DNA from: Phoronis australis
Lineage: Eukaryota > Phoronida > Phoronidae
Reading direction: 5' to 3'
Assembly (NCBI GenBank): GCA_002633005.1
Contig: NMRA01000714.1
Coordinates: 1 to 55,283, forward strand
DNA length: 55,283 nt
Both the position numbers and the translations under genes were made by a program. The notes below the pieces were generated by a model. That model was not told the DNA's origin, did no database searches, and saw only the letters and a program-made list of their open reading frames with translations. Shown here piece by piece: positions 22,047 to 33,479 of this stretch (its first letter is position 1; each line of letters starts with the position of its first letter).

Positions 22047-22078
22047 TTATTGTCACGCACTGACAATAATCTTTCTAG
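22047..22078 (+). repeat. 3' hairpin plus CTAG of unit 2
   Basis: Same layout as 20861-20892 with one stem change (CACGCACTG). It marks the outer end of the element; sequence after CTAG is unrelated to unit starts. Confidence 0.65.
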
Positions 22079-23540
22079 TTTAGCCTATTATTCTCAAGAC
22101 TGAAAAACACGTGACTTGCCATATTTTGGATAACGTTCATCTTCGAGGGGATATTTTAGGCTACGAAAATATTTTCGTTACCCGAAGTGTTTCGAAGACA
22201 AATTTGTAAATAGGAAAATAGCCCACGTGCTCTAGATGTTCCGAGGATAAATTTGTAGCTATGAAAATACCCGAGAGGTGTCCCAAATGGGCCCTAATCT
22301 TTAGTTTTATGCATTATCTGGTACTGGAAGAATCTCCACCCATTTAGACAGTCACTAAAACATTATATTTGTTGTCCGAGGTTTTTAGTTCAATAAGAAT
22401 ATAGCCTAATGTCCCAAATGCACAATCTTTTCATAAGGGTTAATGCAAACAACTGAATCCTTTGTTGTATTCATGGGAAAAGTTTGCTTTGGTAGGGATT
22501 TTTTCAAGCACCATTTGGAAGAGAAATTGTTCGAGAAAAATCACCCAGCTGGGTGTCATGTCCGGTATAAACCTGTGGGAGTATCCCTGGAATGGTTTTA
22601 GGAGGGTATTCTGAAAGCCCAAGGATGGTGATATGAACCCTATCCCTATACATGTATACCTAACAATGTGGGTTGAACATCATGGTAAGTACAAGCGCAA
22701 TTGTTGATTTCAGAATGCGCTTATCAGATGGTGTTTTCTGGCTTCCAGATTTCGTTCAAATTAAATTCCTTAAAGTCGTGTGAAAAAGAATAAATTTTGA
22801 TCTGAACAACTTACCACATATATACAGGAATCGGAATGACTAAAACAAGAAAATTTTCCAGGCGATCTATCGTTTCACAAATAGGCTTGTGAGATAGAAA
22901 TATTTTTGTGTTGTAAAATTTGACTGAAATGAATGTTTTTTGCATGAATCAATTCAAAATAATAATAAAAAAGAAGCTGGAAATCAGACAAGAGGAAATA
23001 AAAAAAGGAAATCCTCTTAAAAGAGGAAAATTCCAAGCCCTGTATATATCCCTGTCCCAACTTGTTCCTTAGTAGACTTGGAAGAAATTAAACTTTGTTA
23101 GTGCTCAAAGACATGGTTATTTCACCAGGTCTTAAGCAATAACAAACTATCAGTTCAACGTAAGCCAATATGTCACGTGTAATCTCAGTCAGGAACAGTG
23201 CGAGTTCAAGAGTCTAACCAGTAGCACACACGTGAAGATTGACACCGGACACTATTATCCAAATCCAACTGCTAGACATGCCAATCTTCATGCGAGCAAT
23301 AGTGATTAGATTTACTAGCTACTAGTTTGGCCAAAAACAACATTGTTAGTACGAGACCAATCTTGGATTAATAGCAGCTTGAAAAATTGTACACTTTATG
23401 TATAAGGAACTTAAAAAGGGTTCATTTTTTCAATACAGTATATTACAGATGTTTTCTTATTCTCCACCATGTATTTAAACGCTTTTTGGGCTAAACATAT
23501 TCTAGCAAAGTCTTATATGGATTGATTTAAAACCCTGAAA
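22079..23540. other. Spacer, no gene seen
   Basis: No exon with support. A 16-bp palindrome (ACGAAAATATTTTCGT, 22163-22178) lies among two imperfect repeats of an AATTTGTA-containing stretch (22200-22290). Otherwise AT-rich. Confidence 0.4.
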
Positions 23541-23876
23541 AGAGATTATGTGATCATGTTTGAGAATACACCTCTTGAGTGAAGCTTTCAATCCAAATTG
23601 AACTCGAAATTGTTTTTGTCACTTCCAGTCCACTTTCTTGCGAGTTCAAGATAGTATGTAATGACCACTAGTTTCAAACTAAAATTTGAGTAAAAACTTA
23701 AGATTTCTAGTAAAACCTTGAACTCAGACTCGAACTTTTAGCTCTAATACTGGGATCATTAATTGACATCAATTAGCATTCAAATATAAAATAAAAAACT
23801 TATCTCGAGTTTAAACAAAAGTAGAATAGAAAATAACAAAAAACCTTGAGTAAAAACTTGAAACCCTGGACCCAGG
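23541..23876. mobile_element. Fold-back MITE, diverged copy
   Basis: The arms contain AACTCGAAATTGTTTTTGTC and GCGAGTTCAAGATAGT on the left. The right arm has CGAGTTTAAACAAAAGTAGA, then a run to CCTGGACCCAG. This is the arrangement of the clearer copies at 31921-32325 and 45944-46307. The left limit is approximate. Confidence 0.5.
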
Positions 23877-24480
23877 TGTTACTTTCATAATGGTCTATGC
23901 TTTCACAAGGCAGTGAATGTGCAACTTGAATGGTAGTCGGGTCTTTAATAACCTATTCTAGTCGGTGGGCCAGATCTCATAGCGTTCATCCTTGTGAGTA
24001 CTTTGGGGGGGGGGGGACCTAGTTTTGTCTATGTGGCTAGATAATATACCTATAAATTAAATTCCAAAAAGTTCCCACGTCTACACTTGCACATTTTTTT
24101 AAAAAGGTGTTTTTGTTGCACAAAATATGATGCACATTCCTACCACTTGATGGCACTTTTCTATTGAATTGACCAATCAGAGAGCCAGATTGTATTGTTG
24201 TGCTTAGTTACTTCAATATGGCTGCTCCCATGGAGTGTGATGCCTGTATAATTCAATGTTTATCAAACAGCACAAAATTGTGATGTCAGAGCCTAAAGAA
24301 GCTTAGGGAAGCTTCCTGACGAAAGCTGATGGACTGTGGAACTCTGTAGATCAGTAGATCAAAAAGAAGAAGAGGTGTCACAAACGTTTGTGCAAAAAAC
24401 AGCTGGATGTCCTGGTATAGCCCACACACTTTACTCCTGAGTGCTGTAGACTAGAAGACCAAGTGTCAGACCAAAAAATT

Positions 24481-24732
24481 GAAAGGACATAGAACGACAT
24501 AGCAACGTTTCAAGGCACCAGCAGAAGTACTAAAGCTGAAGTTGCTGAAAGTGATACAGATTTTATCCAAGATTTCCCAAGAAAACCAATAATACTTCCA
24601 AAATCTGAAACACCCAATTAACCTGAACAAGATAGGAACATTCTGAAACATGAGTGCACCATTTGTTAACAGGAAAAGTATATTGTGGACCATATTTCAA
24701 GAAAGGGAAAGAAGTATAGCTTTCAAAAACAG
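24481..24732 (+). pseudogene. N-terminal exon remnant of element D protein
   Basis: The frame reads STKAEVAESDTDFIQDFPRK, then PIILPKSETPN, a stop, then a C-x2-C motif (HECTIC), another stop, then EKYIVDHISRKGKKYSFQKQ to a donor (AACAG|GTACAT). Two stops (TAA) break it. A C-x2-C near a basic segment, followed in a later exon by a YH...C motif, looks like the N-terminal zinc module of repeat-encoded proteins in aquatic invertebrates. I cannot name the function. Confidence 0.35.
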
Positions 24733-25592
24733 GTACATCTTGGTACTTTCCATGTGTGTTTCAGTATTATCACCAGTTGTTTTTTTAACTTGTTCAGCCC
24801 ATTGGCTGCCTAGGCCTTAGACAATACCGCTGACCCAGTAGAGATGGTGGTCATACCATAGGTGCTCCATATGCCGGATGCTTTTCGGCAAATTATGTTC
24901 CGATAAGTTTAGAAGTACCATATAGAGAGATGCCTCTGAGGAAGTCGTTAATGTTTTCATTTGTTCCCAGTTTAAGCAAATACTTCTGCAATCCTGTTTT
25001 TCGAACACGCCATTGTTCAGTTGCCACATCGACACTGCTTGTGCTAAGGGATAATCATATGGCGTTATACTGTGCACTTAAAGTCAAAAAGTTTTGAGAA
25101 GGTTAAATAGAGTAGATGGTTGCAAACCACATGCCCAAGTGGCCGTCATCCCCTGCCGTAGTCCTGGGATAGGGGGAATCTCTTCTCAATTTCTTGTAAA
25201 CATTAATTACTTAGGTAGCTGCAATGATAATTAAATTAAAGTGCCTAAGTCGCATCGTCGCCGTCGTAATTTGAGGACGATGGAAGCCACTGTCCATTTC
25301 GTCAAAGGTCGATTACCTTAAGTGTAAATCGATTGACTGTGGTTTGAGCATCTGATTTAAAAAAACTAAATTTCAATCACTGCACTGGTATATCAGCTGA
25401 TTTATTTTCAGTTGCATCAAATAATCTAATTTTTAGACGATCAACATTTTTAGGCGACAGATCAGATGGCATGTAAATTTGTTAGGCTGGTGGTGGATCA
25501 GTTCCTGATAAGTCCATCTGAAAAAGTTGCATGCCAACTCACTTATAGTTGAATATTAAATTAGTGTTAACAGTTCGGGTTTTTTTTTTCAG

Positions 25593-25915
25593 TTGGACTT
25601 GTATCGCAAGCAACAGCTCAGTCCAGAGCCCTGAATACGCAAATGAAATTCAAAGATAAAGACCTTGTGTCTTAGAAGCCAAGTACCACAGATCATCATG
25701 CTATAAAAAATAGAAAGACGACTGTGAAGAATGACGAATCCGCAGTTTTCAGAGATGTTTTTCTACAGTTTTGTTTGGAGTTCATTGAATCAAAGCTTCT
25801 AACACATGAAGATGTCATTTGCCTTTCCAAACTTAAGCAAGACTTTGAAGCTGTTCTTCAGAAAGCTGGTGTGCATGAAGTTATTTGGACGGGCAATCTT
25901 AAGAAATATTGTTGA
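25593..25915 (+). pseudogene. Middle exon remnant of element D protein
   Basis: A strong acceptor (T10-CAG, exon from 25593) precedes LEAKYHRSSCYKK, which supplies the YH...C half of a zinc module but then stops. A shifted frame continues as KNDESAVFRDVFLQFCLEF, IESKLLTHEDVICLSKLKQ and DFEAVLQKAGVHEVIW to 25915. The helix-rich pattern fits the N-terminal region of the same unnamed repeat protein family. At least one frameshift is present. Confidence 0.4.
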
Positions 25916-26040
25916 AGCTACTCACTATTGTAGTTTGTGCCCGACTAAGAGATACGAAAGTGAATTGAGGCTAGTGTTCAATAATTCACTTGCTGACTCG
26001 AATTAACACAGCTCATTATAACATATTTTGAATCAAACGT

Positions 26041-26361
26041 TTGCCCAAATCCTCCCCGCCTCCAAACGAGGACTTAGTGTTTGACCATTCATTGCCTGCT
26101 GGCCAATCACCAGTGTGCAGTGCTGTACCCTTTCTAATCGACCATAGTTGGCTCCTTGGCGGTGGAGCTTTGCAGTTAAAATGTATGGCAATGCCCGCAT
26201 CTCCATTGACAGTACTAAACGATGAACGCTGCAAGTGCAAAAAGAACATGTGTGCTGGGAAACTGAGTTTGTGCTGCAATGCTGGGTCAAACTGTACAGA
26301 AATGTGCAGCTGTGACAACTGTAGTAACATCAGCAACACTGTTTTGCATAACATTGGATAG
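26041..26361 (+). CDS. Cys-rich C-terminal exon of element D protein
   Basis: An open stretch ends with the cysteine pattern C-K-C-K-K-x2-C, CC, C-T-E-M-C-S-C-D-N-C-S-N, then a stop. C-x-C-K...C-T-x2-C-x-C-x2-C-x-N tails close many repeat-associated proteins in invertebrate genomes, as I remember them, and probably bind zinc. Upstream in frame is DLVFDHSLPAGQSPVC. The beginning of the exon is not defined. It lies near the right end of element D, consistent with the last exon. Confidence 0.45.
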   Translation: MPKSSPPPNEDLVFDHSLPAGQSPVCSAVPFLIDHSWLLGGGALQLKCMAMPASPLTVLNDERCKCKKNMCAGKLSLCCNAGSNCTEMCSCDNCSNISNTVLHNIG

Positions 26362-27129
26362 TTCTTTGGCAAGTCAAGCCTAAATAGACCTCCAACCCTG
26401 TTGTTTCGTTTTTTGTAATATATTAAAAAAGTTAATTTTATTTGTTGATTAAGTCATAGAAAGTACATACTTTGATCATTGTCATGTATTTGTCTCATAC
26501 TGTTTGATAAACGCTGTCAGAATAATCTATTATTTTCATACAGTCTGTGTGCACATTCACAGAGATCATTCAATTATATTGTTTTTGTACTATAACGTAT
26601 TTCTGGTGTATTATGCAAACAAGTTGTATTTTACACCATTAGTCAATGTTTTAGTCATTGAGGCACAAATTGTGCCCTGTCTCAAGTGTTTTATGTTATT
26701 TTTGTTGCCAGACAATGCCAGAATAACTTCCTAGTAACATTCAGACTTAGTTTGCATTTTTGCCACTAGGCGTCTCTTTACATTTTTTAAATTTCACTGT
26801 TTACAATTAATCTACAAAAGTAAAACATGTAATATGAGTGTAATATTGTTTAATACAATGAAACTGGTGGGACCATATTACTTGTTTTACAAAAAAGTCA
26901 CCAAAACTGTTGTTTTTACAAATATAAGTTTACTAAGCTCTTTGGTGATTATTAGGTAACTTCATACTCAAATTTCTCCAAAATGTGCAACTTTATATGT
27001 GGAAACTTTTTAGATTTTAAAAACACTCTAATAAATGAATTAAAAAACACCAAAATAAAATTGCCCCCCTAAAGTACTCACAAAAACCATTTTCTAGAGG
27101 TCCTACAAATTCTGGCCCACCGACTATTC

Positions 27130-29472
27130 CCCCAGCACCACTTGTGTAGTCAGAATTATTCAACAGAGGTTGCCAAACTTGAAATTGTTGGCGACCAATG
27201 ATTGACTGTAATGAGAGGCAACCTGGAGGCACTGCATGAACAGGGGACAGGGACAGAGGAGCTAGGCAAGCGCAAAACTTAAATGAGTTTCTATCAGGGA
27301 TGTTGTGCGCCCTAAGGCTATGTTAATTCCCAGACTTAGTAGTCCAGTCTATTCTTAAACTAGAGCATATTTCTAATCAACACATCAGAAAAATAAAGTT
27401 CCTTATGTTAGACAAATTTCTTAGCATGTTGTGTGTTTTGTAGCTTATGAGTGTAATATTTCTAGGAACACATTAATGATGACACGGTTTTTAATTTTGA
27501 GTCAACGTGAGGGTGTTTGCCAGTGCGAATGTTCTCAAGCATTTCACACTGCTCAACTCTTGCCACGAGGAGGCCCCCTCAATAAGAGTCAAATTTGTAA
27601 TTTTGAAAAACTTTTCGAAAAGACCGAAATTTTGACTAAAATCACTGCTGTATTATGTAGATCATAACCACAAGAATGAAACACTAGCATGTTGCTAAAA
27701 ACACTGAGTAAAGCATAATGGTAATAGCCACATACAGGGGACCCCCACTTTGAGAACCAGTGTTTTCTATTGCATAACAAGAACCAGTTTTTCAGTGAGT
27801 AGCAGGCGTTAAAACTTGTTCTCAAAATGCGGATTGCCAGTGACTATTGCCTGGATAACAATCCAACCCATCTAACACAAAAGAAACCGTCGATTTCGGT
27901 TAAGTGACCCAACTTAAAATCTTTGAAGTACCCTGACCTCCCAATTTTGAAATGTGAGATGTTTTTGCAACTAGTCATTTCAACGAACCAGGTTTTTAAA
28001 GTTCGCTTGCTTACAAAGTCTAACTCCAGGATGCTTTAATTACAGCGAACCATAGTAGTTTCTGAATGTTTTAGAATGGTTCTGGTTTTGCAATTAGACT
28101 GAAATTAATAGATGATTATTGCAACATGCAACACTTGACATCATGTGAACGTGGAAAACAAAAAATGAAACAGTGAAGGAGAGAGAGGACACTTGCATAG
28201 ATTGCATATGACCAAATGTGCGCCTCTCACCAGTGACTCAGGCATTGCAAAAGTCACAATGAAAGGGCGAATTTCCAAATAAAAGATCCACACAAAAATA
28301 TTTACTTTTAGGTTCGAACTGTATAAAATGATCCACTTTTGCACTAAAACCACTGAATGTTTCATATACAACTGAGGCTTCTTGAGTTAAAAAGAATACA
28401 GTCCAGCTTTTTGCTGAAATTCAATTCCCTGTAAATAATCCCTTTGCATAATTATGTTATCAGAAAATTTGACTATTCCACTGCGGCTCTAACCAAAAGG
28501 GGTCAGTTTTAATGACTGTGCCAACTCACAAAAGGGTGAGGTTTTATCTTGCTGATTATACTGAAGAGTGGGTATAATCCTAATTTCACAGCAACAAACA
28601 CCCTCCGAAATAATTGGACACTCCGTACCACTGTATGATGGCAGTCATTGCTGAATGGCATCGCCAAAAGCGATAATGTCAGTCATTATAAAACTATTGC
28701 AAGACTACTTAATGTTTGTGTGTTTATGATCATTGACTGCATTTTTATGCTCCTAACTTCTGTTGGTAGTGACAAGTGTGCCAGTCTACTATGCAATGAC
28801 AATGAATAATAGCAGAATTTCAGCATATATCCTTCTGACCCACCAGTTCAACCTTCACGGCATTCACGGGAGCTTAACGTACATGAACACGTCAACATAC
28901 GAGAGGGTGTGCGCTGAAAAGATAGAGACAATCTCCCGTGGCCGCGACGCACTCAGCTACTCCTTTCCCACTATTCGGTGCTATTGTGTGCCTAAATTAA
29001 AAATGACTGTTGACTGTTGTGTTGAGTGTTGTTGTGGGTGGCCTAATTTCTTCCACAAATTCCTTCGTAAAAAGTCACATCACTTCAGAATCCAGCATAG
29101 TATACAAGATAATTATTATAAAATGTTTCTTATACGTTACTGGTGATGTATTCCTTGACTCGTTAGCTTTGAAATGCGGGAGTTTGACGAAAACAGAGAG
29201 ATTTAAGGGCTGTAAATCCATCGACATTCTTTTACTGGAAGTCGCCATGTTGGTAAACTAGTTTGACCTATTATACAACTGACCAATAGAATGCCTTGTT
29301 TCTTGAAATCGGAACAGCCAATGATATTCCAAGAATGCGGATGGAAAAGCGCCCTGTAGCAGACCCCAACCAACCTCGAGGGTCTATGCAGGAGACTAAG
29401 GTATAAATTCGTCATTTTCCGAAGTAAACAATCACACGTGCTTCAGTCGAACTTCTGAGCAGGTAGTATGCA
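27130..29472. other. Long interval without supported genes
   Basis: 2.3 kb between element D and the exon at 29473. A 127-codon frame at 28763-29146 has an odd Cys-rich core (CCVECCCGW) but no splice borders or known domain. From about 29280 the sequence becomes less AT-rich, consistent with a promoter for the exon that follows. Confidence 0.4.
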
Positions 29473-29682
29473 ATGGCGGATTTTTTCAAAGTACGCGCGA
29501 GAAGTGCCAAGCTGTGGATAGGTGTGGCAACACGGCAGTCGCCCACCGTGCATGGACGAGTGTGTAAGCACCAATCTGTTTCGTTAGTTTCCCGACTGGC
29601 CTGGACACGAAACTCGGAAGAGAGGTGGACTCGAGTTAAATTCGACACCCTCCACTACCCAGCCAAGCTCAAGCGATTAGAG
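29473..29682 (+). CDS. First exon of an unrecognised gene
   Basis: The ATG at 29473 (context GCAATGG) opens 70 codons beginning MADFFKVRARSAKLWIGVAT and ending with YPAKLKRLE, immediately followed by a perfect donor (GAG|GTAAGT). It is basic and Trp/Arg-rich, with no signal peptide or domain I recognise. The preceding 200 bp are CpG-richer than the surroundings. No following exon in matching phase (0) could be identified. It may be a real host first exon, or the first exon of a mobile element protein. Confidence 0.4.
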
Positions 29683-30186
29683 GTAAGTACTAAAGTAGAC
29701 ATGACTGGATACAATCAGAGAATGGTGTGCATTTTAACGTATTACTTCTTGTGCGTTAGGTCTACTATTTTTGTTATGGGTCGAAAATAAGTTGAATTGC
29801 ATGTGAAATTATTACAGGCCTTCCCCTCAATTGTTTCTCGCAAGTCCGTTCCCATGTAAGTAGGCCTTCTCCTAGGCAACACGTAGCCCCTCGGCTGGCT
29901 GGGTACTGGATAGGAGCTACAATTCTCACCGTAGTTTTCTGTAGGCCTACTATATTCGTCCCGACCGTGTATTTTACACGAGGGGGTAGGTGAAATCCGC
30001 CTAAATGACGAAGAGGTTTTCATATCGACAAAAATGCATTTTGCACTAAAAATTTTCACTTGAAAAATCGCTTGCTTTCGTCAACGATCCTTTCTGGTTC
30101 TGTACATATCTTCCATGAAGCATGTTTGTAGGAAGTAAGATGACTTTGGCGACGAATTCGAACTCCACTTTTTAGTCGCCGTTAAG

Positions 30187-31829
30187 GTCCTTCTCTCAGG
30201 CGTTGTTAACCCTTATTACATGGTTAGAAGATGTTATAAGGAACCAAGAAGTACCTACGCCATAACTAATACACGATCCGTACTCGAAAACAGTTTAAAT
30301 GAACGCGCTACTCACGATTCGCAAACGAAGAAACATCGCCATTTTGAACATGCCGCGAACCCGGAAGTACAATTCATTCAGGAACCCAGTCCGAGAAAAC
30401 GCCGTAAGTGCGACTGGAGCAGTGCCTGTACTGCAGCCAGCAAACGGGGATCAAAAAATCGACAGCGCGCCTTAATTTTGATAAAATCAAAAGACGGACA
30501 ATTTTATGGAATTTGCTGAAGAAATGTGGCGAATAAATTTTGACAGAAATTATTTTGCCAGACTCGGGACCGCAGCCTATCGGACCCGGTGCGGATCGGG
30601 ACCAAACACTGGCGAACGGTAAATGTATGCGGTTGCAAGCTGTTTTGTCGAAGTAAAATGGTTAAATTGTAAATGCTGCATATATTCAAGGGTAGTTTCA
30701 GCATGAAATTACGGGCTGGTTAGTCCTGTGTCACACTGCCGCGGCAGACCTTAGTTAGCCTCTGTCACCAGCCACCAGTGAAGACTATCATCAAAATACA
30801 GCTTGTTAGTAGGCCTATACATGTACAGCTTTGCGCCAAGACTACCATTAGGCCTAACTGCTCGCTGGCCACAAACACAAAAAACACAAAAATTGAACAA
30901 AGTTTCTTTTTTGTAGCAACGTTTGTCAAAATGTATCAACGTTAAATCTTCACAAATTACAAAGTAGCCGATTGAACGTGCCTTTCAGTTCAGCAAAAGT
31001 CGACATTGTAGGTGCCGCCAGAAATGAGACGAAGTCCAACGGGAATTGTGAGCACATTATGAGTAACAACTGCGAGGCTGAAATTTGGTGAACACTGCTA
31101 AATCGTGCGGAATAGTAAGTAAAGATATGTCTAACTAAATTTCACCGTAATTTGTTGGCGAAAACAATTTACACAAAGTTTTAAACTCGTAACTCATCCC
31201 GCTGTCCTCCAATATGGCCGACGCGATCCAAACAAAGTGACCAAAATTTCGTAACAAAACTTGCAATAACTTTAAAGTGCTTGCCCCAATTTTGATACTT
31301 TTTCGATTTTTACTGAGTAGAATTTACTACCTTTCGGATGATAGCAAAGTACTTTTTCAAAACGAGGAAAAAAATAAAACCGAAAAAAATTGGTTCGACC
31401 CATATTGGTTCCTAGGTTCGACCGGCCTACATAAGGAACTAAACACCAATGCTATTCTAACATACTAAGTACGCGTAACATTCCAAAAAATCAACGACCA
31501 CTAACTACAAACTATAAATACACTACATATGCAAGCCAATCACGATATATTACTAATAAAACAAAATAATGAAGACTTTTTGAGCAAGCCATAGCACATT
31601 CAGTTACAAGGAAAAATGGCGGCGTTCAGGACAAGTTCCTGAACTGATGAGCCGGAAATGTGGGTTCGGAAATAAACGATGACAACCGGCAATCATACGC
31701 TCAGAGAGAAGGGTCAGATACTGTTAAAAATCGCTTTTGGCAAGAAAGGCGAAAAGAATATAAAGAAAGGGTGTCGAAAATAAGAATTTATGTGGCAAGT
31801 ATTTTCGGATACTGGAACTACATGGGCAG
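30187..31829 (+). repeat. Direct repeat R, copy 1
   Basis: From GTCCTTCTCTCAGGCG to CATGGGCAG this 1.64-kb segment matches 36061-38787 (minus its insertion) in the same orientation, roughly 92-94% by eye. The ends do not read TG...CA and no TIRs are seen. A 99-codon frame (30220-30519) is not preserved in the other copy, so I treat it as non-coding. It may be a dispersed non-autonomous repeat. Confidence 0.75.
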
Positions 31830-31920
31830 TTTGCAAGAACGGGAGGCTGTATAGGCCCATTACTCCGAAGGTTCGTTATCTTCTAAAGATCACTACTTTG
31901 AATTTCCACTATTCCAAACC

Positions 31921-32325
31921 CTGGGCCCGGTCCTAATCTTTGTACTCAAAACGAACTGAAAATTATTTTTGGCAATTTCTCTGCTCCTTTTGTGCGAACT
32001 CAAGATAAGTGGTTATCAGATTGTGCTCGAATAATTATAGTTCATGCATATGAGTTTCTAGTCCAAGTTTGCACTTAAAAACCCTGATATGCGTGCTACA
32101 AACTCGAGTAAAAACTCGAATTTTCGAGTTTAAACTCAAACTCTTAGCTTTAATGTTGGATTTGTCAACAGCGAACTAGGACTAATCAATCATCCACGTA
32201 AGTCATTATGTATTCGAGCATTAAGTAATGGACACTTATCTTGAGTTCGCACAAAAGTAGATTAAAAAATGCCAAACATGATTTCGAGTTCCATTTCGAG
32301 TAAAAAGATTCGAGACTGGGCCCAG
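31921..32325. mobile_element. Fold-back MITE, best-preserved copy
   Basis: About 95-bp inverted arms run inward from CTGGGCCCGGTC (left) and CTGGGCCCAGTC (right, reverse strand). Both arms contain TTTGGCA, then CTTTTGTGCGAACTCAAG. A short unique centre is rich in ACTCGAG motifs. Related copies: 23541-23876, 45944-46307 and a partial copy ending at 50522. No target duplication could be fixed. Confidence 0.75.
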
Positions 32326-33479
32326 AATTCCGACAGTTCACTACTTTGGTTGTGTGATCACGACTCATTCTCAAGCAGAGACAACATCTGGGGCACGGCT
32401 GCGGCGACCAACGAAGAAGACTAAATGGGACTCCCTGACTTCGTGAGGACTGGCAGGGACAGGGTGGCCTAGTAACTTCATTTAATTTCGACCAGGCTGT
32501 GTGCGTCGCGCTGCGATTCGATCTTGACATGGATTTGATGACTTGTGTCATGGCTGATAATTCATCAGTATTCCTACTATATCATTTTAAAATGCAAGTG
32601 CGTACTCATTTTAAGACATGCGGGCAATTTCGCATGTGCATGAAATCTGACTACGTTTCTGGTTGTGTTGGCCAGCTGGAGACGGTGGTCACTGTCTACA
32701 TAAAATCTAAAGTGTTTTAGTGCCCGGGCGTTGTTTTTGGTATAGGTGCATCTAATAGCTGAAACATCGTTCATTTTAGCATGTAAAAGTTTAAAAATTA
32801 CATCTGAGTCTGAAAGTTTAGATATTTTGGAGCGGTGAATCTTCGAAGTGGTGAATCGTTGAAGTAGTGAACCTTCAGAATAGTCAGTGAACCTTCAGAA
32901 TAGCCAGTGAACCTTCCGAGTAGTAAACTTTCGAAATAGTGGGATGTTCCCATTTCCAGCGATGTAAGCAACTTAAGTAACACGCTAAAATACAACCAGA
33001 TATACAATTTTGTTAAGTCATTCGCCAAGTAGACTTCACATTTCCGTCTGAGTATGCAATGAGGTGTAATCACTCATTTAAGCATGGCTGATTTGAAACT
33101 CGGCAGGAAATAACGCGAGAGTGTTCTCTTTTTGGACCACATTACATCCTAATTTGTGTCCCGTTCTTTGCGAGCAACCGTCACAGCATCCTCGTATCTG
33201 GTATTACAAATTCCTTCTCATCTCATGAACATGAGTCGTCATCATGTATACAGATTTCCCTTCCCCTAATTAAGCTGCGTAAAAGGCATCACCGAAAACT
33301 CTACAGTGTCGAAGTTTGCAAAATACCAAGATCCACCGTTCTTGAAATTTGAACCACCCTCGCTCAATGCTGGCTACGGGCCTAAATAGGATATATTCAT
33401 TTGAGTAGAGAGATAGGGGCGTCTAAAGTCGCCCCTAGATCGACCAAACCTCTGCTCGCTCCTGCCCCACCGCTAAAAA
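32326..33479. other. Interval without gene; short tandem repeat inside
   Basis: No supported exon. It contains the 18-21-bp repeat at 32822-32941. Short frames on both strands lack features. Confidence 0.4.
32822..32941 (+). repeat. Short tandem repeat of about 18-21 bp
   Basis: Six or so diverged copies of AGTGAACCTTCAGAATAG (for example 32867-32884, 32886-32904 and 32907-32924), preceded by GGTGAATCTTCGAAG and GGTGAATCGTTGAAG versions. Confidence 0.75.

Larger units (their letters stand above)
19563..22078 (+). mobile_element. Helentron/HINE-like element, two tandem units
   Basis: Two direct units with a period of about 1.18 kb (matching landmarks at 19742 and 20921). Each ends with a palindrome TTATTGTCACG...TGACAATAA followed five bases later by CTAG (20861-20892 and 22047-22078). 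A hairpin a few bases before CTRR is the classical Helitron 3' end. The subterminal ACGCACGCGCAGAGTC near each 3' end is inverted relative to CTCTGCGCGTGTAAGC at the 5' end, as in Helentron-type asymmetric terminal repeats. Each unit contains three diverged internal repeats starting TGCACCGGA (19851, 20283, 20708; 21030, 21462, 21894) with GGTCATTAGGTGCA motifs. No Rep/helicase is present, so it is non-autonomous. Tandem units with repetitive cores are typical of HINE/DINE-like elements. Confidence 0.65.
23959..27126. mobile_element. 3.2-kb TIR element D with broken exons
   Basis: Imperfect inverted ends of about 50-60 bp start TAGTCGGTGGGCCAG and continue to GTGAGTACTTTNGGGGG (23959-24010 and the reverse strand of 27062-27126). 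TTC directly flanks both sides (23956-23958 and 27127-27129), consistent with a 3-bp target duplication. The interior holds three decayed plus-strand coding pieces (24481-24732, 25593-25915 and 26041-26361). The superfamily is not clear: the 3-bp duplication would fit several groups and no DDE motif is visible. Confidence 0.65.

Noticed and set aside
28763-29146. 127-codon Cys-containing frame
   Set aside because: No splice borders, no known domain, no second copy to show conservation. A chance frame of this length is possible in 55 kb.
31277-31854. Coding frames in the second half of repeat R copy 1
   Set aside because: The same positions in copy 2 carry indels and different frames, so they are not maintained.
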